From Palsa-465 sp963800475 (lineage in GTDB: Bacteria > Actinomycetota > Thermoleophilia > Solirubrobacterales > Solirubrobacteraceae), in assembly GCA_963800475.1 (NCBI GenBank), contig CAWDAZ010000002.1, positions 868,001 through 932,000 of the forward strand: a stretch of DNA of 64,000 nucleotides. Direction: 5' to 3'. Every line of letters begins with the position of its first letter. Positions within the stretch are counted from its first letter, which is position 1. The notes below the pieces were generated by a model, which was not told the origin of the DNA, did no database searches, and was given only the letters and a program-made list of their open reading frames with translations. A program made the translations under genes and the position numbers. Shown here piece after piece: positions 8,559-17,235 of the stretch.

Positions 8559-8712
8559 TCGGCCGGCCGGGCGCCCTCCCGGGCGCGGCGTGCTCGTGGC
8601 CGCCCGCCATCGCGGCTGAAATTCGGCCGACCGTCTGTCTGGAATTCCGACGCACGGGAACACGGGCCATTGGAGGCAGCGACTGTCCGAACATTCAGGC
8701 AAGGGGTTATCG

Positions 8713-10311
8713 ATGAGATCACGCGTCGTCTTGCTTGCAGGTGTCCTCGGGTTCGCGGGTGCCGGTGGGACCCTCGCGGCGACGGCCGCGGCTTCGTCCG
8801 CGGCGCCCGCTTACAGGCTCGCCGACGTCGGTGCGTTCGGCGGCGAGCCGACGATCGCGGCCAGCCCCCGCGGCGAGCTTTATGACACGACGCCGAGTGG
8901 CGGCACGATTCTCTACAGGTCCACCGACAAGGGCTCGACGTGGACCAAGGCGACGACCGCCGACACCGCGAGCGGCGACGACTGCGTCAGCACCGACCAG
9001 TCCGGCGCTTTGTACGAGTGCAACCTCGCCGGGAGTCCGTCGGCGGCGCCACTGCAGGCGGACGTGTGGAAGTCAGTCGATGACGGCCACAGCTGGGAGT
9101 ACGGCAACAACCAGATCGACACCGCCGCCGGCTCCGACGTCTGTGGCACGAGCTGTTCGCCGTTCGGCGTGGACCGCCAGTGGGTCGACGCCTACATCCC
9201 GCCCCACGGCACCACGAGCAACGCGGTCGTGGCGCTTGCCTACCACGACTTCTTCGGCCCGAGCCAGATCTGGGTCAACATCTCGACCGACGGCGGAAGG
9301 ACGTACGGGCCACCGACCGATGTGCTCGCCAACCTTACTTCTGCGGGCACCTCGCAGGCCGCCATCGCGCAGGCGGACTCCGCGTGTAACACGGTCCCGA
9401 TCGGAGCTCGGATCGAGAAGTCTGGCCCGCACCCGGGTCGCATCTATGTGTCGTGGATCGCCTCGGATCCGGAAAGCGGCGCGACCGGCTGCAACGTCAC
9501 GATGGTGCAGTCCTTCCACAATCTGTTCGTCGCCTGGTCGGATGACAATGGAGCGACGTGGACCCCGCAGCTCGCGTACGACGCCGGGGTCGGCCACGAC
9601 GCCTCGACGCCGTTCGCATCGTTCGCGCTCGATAACCGGGGCGATCCCTACATCGGGTTCGCGACACCGGGACCGAGCGACAACCCCGCTGTGTGCGCGG
9701 CCGAGTCGACGGCCGGAACCGTTCATTCCGATCCGTCCTGCGCGTACCACATGTGGGTCGTGTGGTCCGCCGACGGCGGCCCCACCTGGGACCGTGGCGG
9801 CGGCCTAGTTCCGGGAAGCGCCGCGGCGGCGTATGAGGTCGACGCCTCCAGCACCCCGCAGACCGACGTGTTCCCCGCGATCGCTGCGGGAGCGCCCGGA
9901 AAGGTCGATGTCGCGTGGCTCCGCACGAACGAGACCGAGCCGACCGATCCGCTCGGCAAGTTCGACCCGGGCGGCTGTGCCGGCCCCGGTCCCGCCAATG
10001 GCAACCCAACGGTCTATCCACCGGCCTGCGCGTGGCACCTGGATGCCGGGCAGTCGCTTGACCTGACCGCGGCGCCCGGGAAGGCGGTGTGGAGCACGGG
10101 CGCGCTGACTACGGTCCCGATGCACGTCGGCGACATCTGCAACCTGGGCATCTTCTGCGTGGACCCGAACTCGAACCGCAACCTGCTCGACTTCATCTCC
10201 GAGACTGTCGACCCGACGACGGGCTTCGCCCACATCGCCTACGCCGACGACAACACGGTGAACAAGCTGCGAGTCGCCAACCAGGTCTCCGGACCGAGCG
10301 TGCTGAAGTAG
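8713..10311 (+). CDS. Secreted BNR/sialidase-type beta-propeller protein
   Basis: The 532-residue product starts with a signal peptide (hydrophobic LAGVLGFAGAGGTLAATAAA) and has repeated Asp-box-like motifs: STDKGSTWTKA, SVDDGHSWEY, STDGGRTYGP, SDDNGATWTP and SADGGPTWDR, spread over about residues 70-360. This pattern marks a beta-propeller of the exo-sialidase/BNR fold. The sialidase catalytic Arg triad cannot be confirmed by eye, so it may bind or cleave glycans or serve another extracellular role. Eight or so cysteines suggest disulfides. It is followed by a strong inverted repeat that likely ends transcription. Confidence 0.75.
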   Translation: MRSRVVLLAGVLGFAGAGGTLAATAAASSAAPAYRLADVGAFGGEPTIAASPRGELYDTTPSGGTILYRSTDKGSTWTKATTADTASGDDCVSTDQSGALYECNLAGSPSAAPLQADVWKSVDDGHSWEYGNNQIDTAAGSDVCGTSCSPFGVDRQWVDAYIPPHGTTSNAVVALAYHDFFGPSQIWVNISTDGGRTYGPPTDVLANLTSAGTSQAAIAQADSACNTVPIGARIEKSGPHPGRIYVSWIASDPESGATGCNVTMVQSFHNLFVAWSDDNGATWTPQLAYDAGVGHDASTPFASFALDNRGDPYIGFATPGPSDNPAVCAAESTAGTVHSDPSCAYHMWVVWSADGGPTWDRGGGLVPGSAAAAYEVDASSTPQTDVFPAIAAGAPGKVDVAWLRTNETEPTDPLGKFDPGGCAGPGPANGNPTVYPPACAWHLDAGQSLDLTAAPGKAVWSTGALTTVPMHVGDICNLGIFCVDPNSNRNLLDFISETVDPTTGFAHIAYADDNTVNKLRVANQVSGPSVLK

Positions 10312-10328
10312 CCGCGGCGGATCGTTCG

Positions 10329-10357
10329 AGCGCGAGCCGTGATCGCCGGCTCGCGCT
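10329..10357. terminator. Bidirectional hairpin terminator between convergent genes
   Basis: An 11-bp perfect inverted repeat (AGCGCGAGCCG at 10329-10339 and CGGCTCGCGCT at 10347-10357) with a 7-nt loop lies between the stop of the BNR protein and the convergent GNAT-like gene, whose stop codon it touches. There is no clear U-tract, as is common in high-GC actinobacteria. Confidence 0.6.
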
Positions 10358-10652
10358 AGCCGAGGGCGAAGCGGAGCCGCAGCCGAAGGCTGTGCCGCTC
10401 CCGCCGGGCTGACTGCGCCGCCGCATGGGTCCTGAGCAGCTCGAGGATCGCGAGCGTCGGGTGGAACGGATCGGCGATCGCCGACCCGTCGGCGAGCGAC
10501 AGGGCGGCGCGCAGCTCGCCGTCCACCTCCGCCAGCAGCACGCGTCCCGGAGGCGCGGCCTCGGCGCTGTCCAGCGCGGCCAACCTCGTGAGGCCGAGCC
10601 GGTCGTCGTCGGTGGCGAGCCTGATCGTGATGGGGGTTGTGAGAGAGGTCAT
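10356..10652 (-). CDS. Short GNAT-like protein (partial acetyltransferase fold)
   Basis: From ATG 10652 the product has 98 residues. ITIRLATDDDRLGLTRLAALDS followed by VLLAEVDGELRAALSLADG matches the N-terminal helices and strands of GNAT acetyltransferases. The acetyl-CoA-binding Q/RxxGxG/A segment is absent, and the protein ends with a helix (ILELLRTHAAAQSARRERHSLRLRLRF). Such short forms recur in actinobacteria and may be non-catalytic. An upstream ATG at 10736 would overlap the divergent LysR start and is less likely. It is divergent from that LysR gene across a small palindrome. Confidence 0.6.
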   Translation of the reverse strand: MTSLTTPITIRLATDDDRLGLTRLAALDSAEAAPPGRVLLAEVDGELRAALSLADGSAIADPFHPTLAILELLRTHAAAQSARRERHSLRLRLRFALG

Positions 10653-10686
10653 CGGAGCTTCAGAGTGCTCCTCGGCGTCCATAAAT

Positions 10687-10702
10687 GCAAATAGGGATTT
10701 GC
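10687..10702. promoter_or_regulatory. Palindrome between LysR gene and GNAT-like gene
   Basis: GCAAAT-AGGG-ATTTGC is a perfect 6+6 inverted repeat in the 73-bp divergent intergenic region, in an AT-rich patch that also holds TATAACT at 10712-10718 (a possible -10 box) before the LysR ATG. LysR regulators usually bind such sites near their own promoters, so this is a candidate operator. Confidence 0.5.
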
Positions 10703-10725
10703 TTGATGGGGTATAACTAGACGTC

Positions 10726-11658
10726 ATGCTCGACACAAGGCGGCTCCGCGTGCTCGTGCAGGTCGCCCGCCAGGGCTCGTTCTCCGCGGCGGCCGACGCG
10801 CTCGGCTACACGCAGCCGGCCGTATCGCGCCAGATCGCAACGCTCGAAGGCGAGGTCGGGACACAGCTCGTACGGCGCGTGCCCCAAGGCGCGGTGCTGA
10901 CCGACGCTGGTCTGCTGCTCGTCGAGCGGGCCGAGGCGATCCTCGTCAACCTCGCGAGCGCGGAGGAGGAGCTGCGTCAGCTGGCGGGCCTCGACGGAGG
11001 CCGGCTCCGGCTGGCGTCGTTCGCGTCCGCGGCCGCGTCGATCATGCCGCTCGCGATCGCGCGCTTCCGCGAGCGCCACCCGGCCGTCGAGCTCGACATC
11101 GCGATGGCCGACCCGTACGAATCGCTGCCGCGCCTGCGCACCGGCGAGCTCGACTTCGCGCTTTCGCACGAGGCGCTCGAAGACGCGAATGACCTTCGCG
11201 CCGGGATCGACTTCGTGCACCTGTTCGACGATCCGATGTACGTCGCGCTGCCCGTCGGGCACCGGTTCGCCGAGCAGCCCAAGCTCGATCTGTCGGCGTT
11301 CGCGACCGAGCCGTGGATGCTCGCAACGACCGCCACATGCCCCGACTCGCGGCTGTTCCTGCGCGCCTGTCACGCGGCCGGATTCGAGCCGCAGGTGGCG
11401 ATCCAGAACGACGACTACCCGGCGATCATCGGGTTCGTCGCGGCGGGCGTCGGCGTCGCGCTGATCCCCGACATGGTCAGCCGCAACATCCGCGACGACG
11501 TCGTCGTCCGGGTGCTAGATCCGCCGCCCCCTCCGCGCCCGATCTTCGCGGCGCTGCCGGCCGACTACTGCTCGACTGCGGCGCGCGCGATGCTCGACAT
11601 CCTGCGTGAGGTGTGCGACGCATGGATGGGCGATCGCGTCGCGCTGGCGGCCGCTTAG
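10726..11658 (+). CDS. LysR-family transcriptional regulator
   Basis: The 310-residue product has an N-terminal winged helix-turn-helix (residues 1-60: VLVQVARQGSFSAAADALGYTQPAVSRQIATLE) and a C-terminal periplasmic-binding-protein-like effector domain (about 90-300, starting LRLASFASAAASIMPLAI). The length is typical. Two cysteines lie in the effector domain. The divergent neighbour is the short GNAT-like gene; the downstream gene (HhH-GPD repair protein) starts 39 bp after the stop. The effector and target are not evident. The palindrome at 10687-10702 is a likely autoregulatory site. Confidence 0.9.
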   Translation: MLDTRRLRVLVQVARQGSFSAAADALGYTQPAVSRQIATLEGEVGTQLVRRVPQGAVLTDAGLLLVERAEAILVNLASAEEELRQLAGLDGGRLRLASFASAAASIMPLAIARFRERHPAVELDIAMADPYESLPRLRTGELDFALSHEALEDANDLRAGIDFVHLFDDPMYVALPVGHRFAEQPKLDLSAFATEPWMLATTATCPDSRLFLRACHAAGFEPQVAIQNDDYPAIIGFVAAGVGVALIPDMVSRNIRDDVVVRVLDPPPPPRPIFAALPADYCSTAARAMLDILREVCDAWMGDRVALAAA

Positions 11659-11696
11659 CCCTGTCGCGGCGGATTGGGCGGGTTAGGATTGGAGCG

Positions 11697-12254
11697 GTGC
11701 CCGACCGCCTCCACTTCACCGATTCCGACGAGGCGAACGCGCTGATCGCGTCGGACCCGATGGCGCTGCTGATCGGGTTCGTACTCGACCAGCAGGTCAC
11801 CGTCCAGAAGGCGTTCGCCGGCCCGCTGGTGATCAAGGAGCGCGTTGGGTCGCTCGACCCCGCTGCGCTGGCGGCCGCGGACCTCGATGCCGTGTTTCGC
11901 GAGAAGCCGGCCGTGCATCGGTTTCCCGGCTCGATGGCGACCCGTGTCCACGACCTAGCCCTGTACGTGCTCGAGCACTACGACGGGCACGCCGAGCGGG
12001 TCTGGACCGAAGCCGCGGACGGCGATCAGCTGCGCGCCAACCTGGTCAAGCTCCCGGGGTTCGGCGAGATGAAGGTCAAGGCGCTCGGCTCGGTGCTCTC
12101 GAAGCGGTTCGGGATCGCGGCGGCCGACGACTTGGTGCCGTGGCACCCGACGCTCGGCGACGTCGATTCTCAGGCGGCGCTGGCCGACTACCAGGCCAAG
12201 AAGCGCGCGCACAAAGCCGAGTGGAGCAAAGCGCGGCGGGTCGCCCCGGCCTAG
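11697..12254 (+). CDS. HhH-GPD-type base-excision repair protein
   Basis: The 185-residue protein has the short HhH-GPD DNA glycosylase fold found in actinobacteria. It has ALLIGFVLDQQVTVQKAF near the N-terminus, the helix-hairpin-helix LVKLPGFGEMKVKAL at about residues 119-133, and DDLVPWHPTLGDVDS following. The GPD-like catalytic Asp region is only loosely matched, so the base specificity is unknown. The start GTG at 11697 (VPDRLHFTDSDEAN) fits the family N-terminus; the 28 residues upstream belong to another frame's codons. It is likely a cytosolic repair enzyme or a non-catalytic DNA-binding relative. Confidence 0.82.
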   Translation: MPDRLHFTDSDEANALIASDPMALLIGFVLDQQVTVQKAFAGPLVIKERVGSLDPAALAAADLDAVFREKPAVHRFPGSMATRVHDLALYVLEHYDGHAERVWTEAADGDQLRANLVKLPGFGEMKVKALGSVLSKRFGIAAADDLVPWHPTLGDVDSQAALADYQAKKRAHKAEWSKARRVAPA

Positions 12255-12317
12255 CGACTGGTTGGCGGCGCCCCTCGTCGTTCGACGCTGGTCTGAGGGC
12301 CTGCCTGATTCCTCGAG

Positions 12318-13370
12318 TCAGCTCTGGTGGGGCGTTGACTTTGCCCACGGGAACACGGCAGCTGTGGGGAAGGTTACTTCGGCGCTGGTTTGTTTCACGT
12401 CCTCACCCACCCAGGCGACGTCATCGAGGGCGTCCGAGCTGGTGCACGTGACCTTGAGCTCGAACTTGCCGTCTTCGAACAGCACCGGCGCCCATGCGTT
12501 GTTGGTCGTCCAACTCCCCTCCGGCCACCCGGTCATCATCCGCACCCCCCTGTGGTTGGTGAGGTGTGGCGTGGTGAACGATGCGTAGCCCGTTCCCGAC
12601 TTCGCGGCGGCCCTCAGCATGCCGATCCTCGCCCAGACTCGAGGTCCGGCAATCGGCCGCGGCGCCCGGCGCGGACTGTACGTGCGGGTGTTCGTAGAAC
12701 CCGCGACGTACGGCGCTGACGAGGGGCAGCGGAAGTCGGGCAGCGCCAGGAAGTGTCGAACTGGGATGTGCCAGCTCCAGCTGTAGTCGACCGTGGTCGC
12801 GGCAGCCGCCGACGTGGCAGATCGACCGCTGAGGCGGCGGACGATGTGACGCACCACGCTGTTGGGCCGCCGAAGGCCCACTATGGCCCGCTCCTTCGCG
12901 GCCACCAGGTTCCTTGCAACCGAACGGCCACCGACTTGGCGCAGGACGACAGCCAACCGCAGGACGTTGCCTCTTGCCAGCGCTTCGCGACTGCGCTCGC
13001 CAAGACGGAGCACGATCGCGTCCTCCTGTCCCGCGTAGGCGTTGCGGATCGAACGGCTCGCGATCGGCCCGCTTCCCACCAGCCGCTGGGCGGCAGCACC
13101 GCGCGGCAACAGCTGAAGGACCCCGCTGCACCGTGTGCCCGGCGACCCGGCGCAGCTCACCACGACCTCGGCCATCGACCCGTTATTCGGCAGCTCGCTT
13201 CCAAGAAAGCGCGCGAAGCGCAGCTGTGGACTTAGGGCAGCTCCCGATGCGGAGCCCGCGGCGCCGGCGATCACTCCGGCCACCACGGCCACGATCGATA
13301 CCAAGGTCAGCAACCCGTTCCGTCGTGAGTCATCGCCCGACCTGCACCACACGCTCCACAATCCAACCAT
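12318..13370 (-). CDS. Secreted protein of unknown function
   Basis: Starting at ATG 13370, which has AAGGGGG (13377-13383) at good spacing, the product has 350 residues. A hydrophobic segment (LLTLVSIVAVVAGVIAGAAG) near residues 20-40 acts as signal peptide or anchor. The rest is an N-terminal Arg/Leu/Val-rich domain that resembles the Ser-Gly-containing beta domains of actinobacterial surface proteins. The C-terminal domain is rich in Tyr/Trp/Pro (SWSWHIPVRHFLALPDF, GYASFTTPHLTNHRGVRMM). Cysteines at VVSCAG and GTRCSG may pair. I do not recognise a family. It lies between convergent and co-directional genes without clear operon partners. Confidence 0.55.
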   Translation of the reverse strand: MVGLWSVWCRSGDDSRRNGLLTLVSIVAVVAGVIAGAAGSASGAALSPQLRFARFLGSELPNNGSMAEVVVSCAGSPGTRCSGVLQLLPRGAAAQRLVGSGPIASRSIRNAYAGQEDAIVLRLGERSREALARGNVLRLAVVLRQVGGRSVARNLVAAKERAIVGLRRPNSVVRHIVRRLSGRSATSAAAATTVDYSWSWHIPVRHFLALPDFRCPSSAPYVAGSTNTRTYSPRRAPRPIAGPRVWARIGMLRAAAKSGTGYASFTTPHLTNHRGVRMMTGWPEGSWTTNNAWAPVLFEDGKFELKVTCTSSDALDDVAWVGEDVKQTSAEVTFPTAAVFPWAKSTPHQS

Positions 13371-13481
13371 CAAAGTCCCCCTTCGCTGGAATTGCATGAG
13401 CGACGGTACATCCGTGCGCTTCCGCACGCGTAAACACTCACTGAACCGGTTCGTCGCGGTGCTTGTGGCGCGATCCGTAGC

Positions 13482-13976
13482 TCACTCGCGCTCGGCGCGG
13501 ACCCGGAGGATCGCCTCGCGCTCGGCGAGCCGGTTGTCGCGGCGGAGCTGCGCCTCGTGCTCGCGGCGTCGCTCGTCGGCGGTCTCTGGCGCGAGCGGCG
13601 GCACCGGCGCCGGCCGTCCGTGCTCGTCCAGCGCCACCATCGTCAGGTATGCGGTCGACGTGTGCGCGGTCTCGCGCGTCCGCACGTGCTCGGATTCGAC
13701 CCGCACCCCGACCTCCATCGACGTGCGCCACGCCGCGTTGACGGTCGCCTTGAAGGTCACGAGCTGCCCGACGTGAACCGGGTGCAGGAACGTCATCCGA
13801 TCCATTCCGGCGGTCACCACGCGCACGCCGCAGTGGCGGATCGCGGCGATCCCCGCGACCTCGTCGCACAGGCGCATGATCACGCCGCCGTGCACGTAGC
13901 CCGCGGTGTTTGCGTCCTCGATCCCCATCCACCGGGTCAGGATCGAGCTCGAGTCGGCCGGGCGCCGCGGCTGCAT
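13482..13976 (-). CDS. Acyl-CoA thioesterase, hotdog fold (YciA/BACH type)
   Basis: The 164-residue product matches the single-hotdog acyl-CoA thioesterases. The N-terminal half has ANTAGYVHGGVIMRLCDEVAGIAA (hotdog helix with catalytic-type Asp), then TAGMDRMTFLHPVHVGQLVTFKA, with strand residues continuing through MEVGVRVESEHV. A charged helical C-terminal tail (ERRREHEAQLRRDNRLAEREAILRVRAERE) follows. It hydrolyses fatty acyl-CoA to free acid and CoA in the cytosol. It ends just after the MFS exporter gene on the same strand (10 bp gap), suggesting cotranscription. Confidence 0.88.
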   Translation of the reverse strand: MQPRRPADSSSILTRWMGIEDANTAGYVHGGVIMRLCDEVAGIAAIRHCGVRVVTAGMDRMTFLHPVHVGQLVTFKATVNAAWRTSMEVGVRVESEHVRTRETAHTSTAYLTMVALDEHGRPAPVPPLAPETADERRREHEAQLRRDNRLAEREAILRVRAERE

Positions 13977-13985
13977 GCGGGCACT

Positions 13986-15446
13986 CTACGTCGCGGCGCG
14001 GGCGAGCTGCCGGCGCGAACCCGCGCGCAGCAGGGTCGCGCCGGTCACGATCGCGAGCGCGGCGAGCGTGAGCATCGCAGCCGTGAGTCCACGCTCGGCG
14101 ACGTCCGAGGAAACGCTGTGCGTGGTAGCGCCGACGGCGACGTAGAGCGCGCCGGCGAGCGCGACGCCGAGCGCGGTGCCGAATCCGCGGGTCATGTTCA
14201 GCACGCCGCCGACGGCGCCCGTGTGCCCCGGGGGCGAGGCCGCCATGATCCCGGCGTTGTTGGCGGGAGTGAACAGGCCGAGCCCGAGGCCGGCCAGCGC
14301 GAGGCCGGCGAGCAGCCCCGCGGTGTCGTGTCGCAGCCCGATCACGAGCAGGCCGGTCGCGGTCAGCACCAGCGCGCCGCCTGTCAGCAGGCGATCGCGG
14401 GACCCGCCGGTGACGAGCCGGCCGCCGATCGGAGCGGCGATCCCGATCGCAACGGGCAGCATCGAGAGCTCGAGCCCGATCTGCGCGGCGCCGGCCCCCG
14501 CGGCCGTCAGGTAGTACGGCACCACGAACAGCGTTCCGAACAGCACCAGATAGGAGACCAGGCTGGTGCTGAGCCCGACCGACAGCGCGGGCCGGCGCAG
14601 GACCGACAGGTCGATCAGTGGCGCGTCGACGCGCAGCTCGCGGCGGACGAATGCGACCGCCGCCGCGATCCCGCCGCCGAGCGCGAGTAGCAGCAGCGGA
14701 TCGGCGTAGCCGGCGTGGCTCGCGAGCGACAGGTAGACGATCGGCCCCGCGGCGGCGAGCGCCAGCAGCAGGGCGGCGAGGCGGTCCTGCCCTCCCAACG
14801 GGCGCCGCGAACGGCTGCGCGGGAGCAGCAGCCAGGCGAGCACGATCCCGGCCGCGCCCGCGGGGACGTTGACGAGGAAGATCAGCCGCCATCCGCCGAG
14901 CGCGATCAGCACGCCGCCGACGGCCGGGCCGAGCGCGAGGCCGAGCGCCTGCGCGGTGCCCTGCACGCCGACCGCGCGCCCGAGCATCGGCCGCGGCACC
15001 GCCTCGGTGATCAGCGCGATACTGTTCGCCTGCAGCATCGCGGCCCCGACCGCCTGCAGCACCCGCGCGGCGATCAGGACCCCGAGCGTCGGCGCCACCC
15101 CGCACAGCGCCGAGCCGGCGGTGAACACGCCGAACCCGTACACGTACAGAAGCTTGCGCCCGACGGCGTCGGCGATCCGCCCGACCGTCGCGACCGTCGC
15201 GACGAGCGTCAGCAGGTAGGCGAGCGCGACCCACTCGACCGCGCCGACTCCCGCGTGCAGCTCCCGTCCGAGTTGCGGCAGCGCGAGCGTGACGATGCTC
15301 GCGTCGAGCTGACCCATGAACGCGCCGATGCACACCGTCGCGACCACGTACCAGTACGCCCGCGGGCTCGAGCGCACGCGGGTCGGCCGGCGCGACTCGG
15401 TCAGAAGCGTTCGAACGAGAGAACGGGAGGCGGGCAGGGCATCCAT
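13986..15446 (-). CDS. MFS drug exporter (DHA2 family, 14 TM helices)
   Basis: The 486-residue membrane protein opens with a helix containing GAFMGQLDASIVTLALPQLGREL, the motif of DHA2-family proton-driven multidrug exporters. RIADAVGRKLLYVYG is the loop 2-3 motif A, and ALGLALGPAVGGVLIALGGWRLIFLVNVP is motif C. About 14 hydrophobic segments are visible. The start at ATG 15446 (MDALPASRSLVR) was chosen; the open frame beyond it overlaps the divergent LysR gene. The divergent LysR gene shares a palindromic intergenic region and is the likely regulator. Confidence 0.9.
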   Translation of the reverse strand: MDALPASRSLVRTLLTESRRPTRVRSSPRAYWYVVATVCIGAFMGQLDASIVTLALPQLGRELHAGVGAVEWVALAYLLTLVATVATVGRIADAVGRKLLYVYGFGVFTAGSALCGVAPTLGVLIAARVLQAVGAAMLQANSIALITEAVPRPMLGRAVGVQGTAQALGLALGPAVGGVLIALGGWRLIFLVNVPAGAAGIVLAWLLLPRSRSRRPLGGQDRLAALLLALAAAGPIVYLSLASHAGYADPLLLLALGGGIAAAVAFVRRELRVDAPLIDLSVLRRPALSVGLSTSLVSYLVLFGTLFVVPYYLTAAGAGAAQIGLELSMLPVAIGIAAPIGGRLVTGGSRDRLLTGGALVLTATGLLVIGLRHDTAGLLAGLALAGLGLGLFTPANNAGIMAASPPGHTGAVGGVLNMTRGFGTALGVALAGALYVAVGATTHSVSSDVAERGLTAAMLTLAALAIVTGATLLRAGSRRQLARAAT

Positions 15447-15473
15447 GTCCCCCGGATTCCAGCGCGATTCTCT

Positions 15474-15523
15474 CCATAGGTCAAAGACGAGTTCTACATT
15501 TGATTGACTGTAAATACCTATGG
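15474..15523. promoter_or_regulatory. Nested inverted repeats: LysR operator between MFS and LysR genes
   Basis: Outer arms CCATAGGT (15474-15481) and ACCTATGG (15516-15523) enclose inner arms TCAAA (15481-15485) and TTTGA (15499-15503), spaced like LysR T-N11-A sites. The right outer arm covers the LysR start codon. This is a strong candidate site for autoregulation and control of the exporter. Confidence 0.6.
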
Positions 15524-16392
15524 ACGATCGGCGGCTTCGGTACTTCATCTCGATCGTCGACGAGGGCGGCGTGACCCGAGCCGCCGAACGCCTGCACATC
15601 GCCCAGCCGTCGCTGTCGCAGGCGCTTCGGGCGTTCGAGAACGAGCTCGGCGCCAAGCTGTTCGACCGGGTCGGCCGCGGCCTGCGGTTGACCTCAGCGG
15701 GCGAGGCGCTGGTCGGTCCGGCTCGCCAGATCCTCCGCAGCATCGACGATGCTCGCAGCGCGGTCCGCGGGGTCGTCGAATTGAAGTCCGGAACGCTCGA
15801 CGTCGCCGCACTCGCGACGCTCGCCGTAGATCCGATGGCGACGCTGATCGGCCGCTTCCGCGAGCGGCACCCGGGGGTTCAGGTGCGCGTCCGCGAGCCC
15901 GAAACCGCCGACGGAGTGGGGGCGCTGGTCCGGGACGGGTCGTGCGAGCTCGGCGCCGCACACCTCCCGCTCCCGCGCCATGCGCTGATCGCTCACCCCC
16001 TCGACCGCCAGGAGCTGCTGTTCGTGCTCCCCGACGACGCGCCAACCGACGATGAGCGTCCGCTCGGCGCGCGGGAGCTGACCCGCACCCCGTTCGTGGT
16101 CAGCCCGCCCGGCACCTCGACGCGGATCCTGCTCGAGCAGGCGCTCGCGTCGGTCGGCGTCACCCCGCAGATCGCGGTCGAGACCTCGGCCCGGGAATCG
16201 ATCGTGCCGCTGGTGCTCGCCGGCGCCGGCGCGGCGCTGCTGCCGGCTGCGCTCGCGCGTGAAGCAGAACGCCGCGGCGCCAAGGTGCGCGCCGCGCGCC
16301 CGGCGATCACCCGCGAGGTCGGCCTGATCCACAGATCGGGCCCGCTCTCGGCCGCCGCCCGCGAGTTCGTCGGGATGGCGTCGCCTCAGTAG
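15520..16392 (+). CDS. LysR-family transcriptional regulator
   Basis: The 290-residue regulator has an N-terminal wHTH (RYFISIVDEGGVTRAAERLHIAQPSLSQALRAFE) and a substrate-binding-like domain from about residue 90 (LDVAALATLAVDPMATLIGRFRE). The segment TPFVVSPPGTSTRILLEQAL is the usual first effector-binding loop region. It is divergent from the DHA2 exporter, a common arrangement in which the regulator senses an exported compound. The effector is unknown. Its 3' end overlaps the convergent mgtC-like stop by 7 bp. Confidence 0.9.
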   Translation: MDDRRLRYFISIVDEGGVTRAAERLHIAQPSLSQALRAFENELGAKLFDRVGRGLRLTSAGEALVGPARQILRSIDDARSAVRGVVELKSGTLDVAALATLAVDPMATLIGRFRERHPGVQVRVREPETADGVGALVRDGSCELGAAHLPLPRHALIAHPLDRQELLFVLPDDAPTDDERPLGARELTRTPFVVSPPGTSTRILLEQALASVGVTPQIAVETSARESIVPLVLAGAGAALLPAALAREAERRGAKVRAARPAITREVGLIHRSGPLSAAAREFVGMASPQ

Positions 16393-17093
16393 CTGAGCGC
16401 GCTCACGTCGTCCGCGTGCACGTCGACGATCCCGTCGAGGTCGTGCAGCTCGGACGCCAGCTCGGGTAGCGAGCCCTGCCCGCGTACCTCCAGCTCGACG
16501 GTGACGTGGCGCGGGCCGCGTCCGTTCGAACCATCGCTGCTCGAATTCGCGATCGACATGTCGGAGATCGAGAACCCCCGGCGGGCGCATTCGGCCAGCG
16601 CCTTGCGCAGGATGCCCCGGCCGTCGAGGTAGACGATCCGCAGCTCCGCAGGGGCGAACCGGGAACGGGGCAGGAGGCGGACCAGGAGCGGGTAGCCGTA
16701 GGCGACGAGGAAGTAGATCACCGTGGTGGTGACGGCAACCAGCGGCAGGTCGCCACCGCACGCCATCCCGACGGCGGCCGTCACCCAGACGCCGGCGGCC
16801 GTGGTCAGGCCGCGGACGGTGTCGCGGCGGACGAAGATGATGCCGCCGCCGATGAATCCGATCCCGGACACGATCTGAGCCGCGACCCGCGACGGATCCA
16901 GCGTGGTATGGCTCTGTCCGAGCACGTCGTTGAACCCGTAGGTGCTCACGAGCATGAACACGGCCGAGCCAACGCCGACGAGCGTGTACGTGCGGAGGCC
17001 GGCGGATTTCTGGGCTATCTCGCGCTCGACGCCGATCGCCGAGGACAGCACGAGCGCCAACCCCAGACGCCAAATGACATCGAGTTCGTGCAT
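16386..17093 (-). CDS. MgtC/SapB family membrane protein with C-terminal ACT-like domain
   Basis: The 235-residue product has the MgtC hydrophobic half (residues 1-145, about four to five helices) with the family features GLALVLSSAIGVEREIAQKSAGLRTYTLVG, GIGFIGGGIIFVRR and LTTAAGVWVTAAVGMACG. The soluble C-terminal half (about 150-235) resembles an ACT-type regulatory fold. MgtC proteins are linked to growth at low Mg2+ and to modulation of ATP synthase; the exact function here is unknown. It is convergent with LysR and divergent from alkB. Confidence 0.9.
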   Translation of the reverse strand: MHELDVIWRLGLALVLSSAIGVEREIAQKSAGLRTYTLVGVGSAVFMLVSTYGFNDVLGQSHTTLDPSRVAAQIVSGIGFIGGGIIFVRRDTVRGLTTAAGVWVTAAVGMACGGDLPLVAVTTTVIYFLVAYGYPLLVRLLPRSRFAPAELRIVYLDGRGILRKALAECARRGFSISDMSIANSSSDGSNGRGPRHVTVELEVRGQGSLPELASELHDLDGIVDVHADDVSALSY

Positions 17094-17168
17094 AGGTGGT
17101 GTCGTCCGTTACTACCCGGCCCGGAGTGATCTACGCGGTCGAGCGAGTGCGCGGTCGATAAGGAGACC

Positions 17169-17223
17169 TTGACACTGAGGCGGGCGCTGTCTAGGCTTTT
17201 TACACCAGGTGACTTTGTGTAAA
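17169..17223 (+). promoter_or_regulatory. alkB promoter with palindromic operator
   Basis: TTGACA (17169-17174), a 17-bp spacer and TAGGCT (17192-17197) form a near-consensus housekeeping promoter. Immediately after the -10 box, TTTACAC (17199-17205) and GTGTAAA (17217-17223) form a perfect 7+7 inverted repeat covering the transcription start. Its placement implies repression by a dimeric regulator, most simply the TetR protein encoded directly downstream of alkB. Confidence 0.75.
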
Positions 17224-17235
17224 GGGGAGGTTCCG

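Noticed and set aside
8565..8600. GC-rich palindromes after the MBL-rhodanese gene as terminator
   Set aside because: GGGCGCCC and CGGGCGC repeats are short and overlapping; no clear single stem or U-tract.
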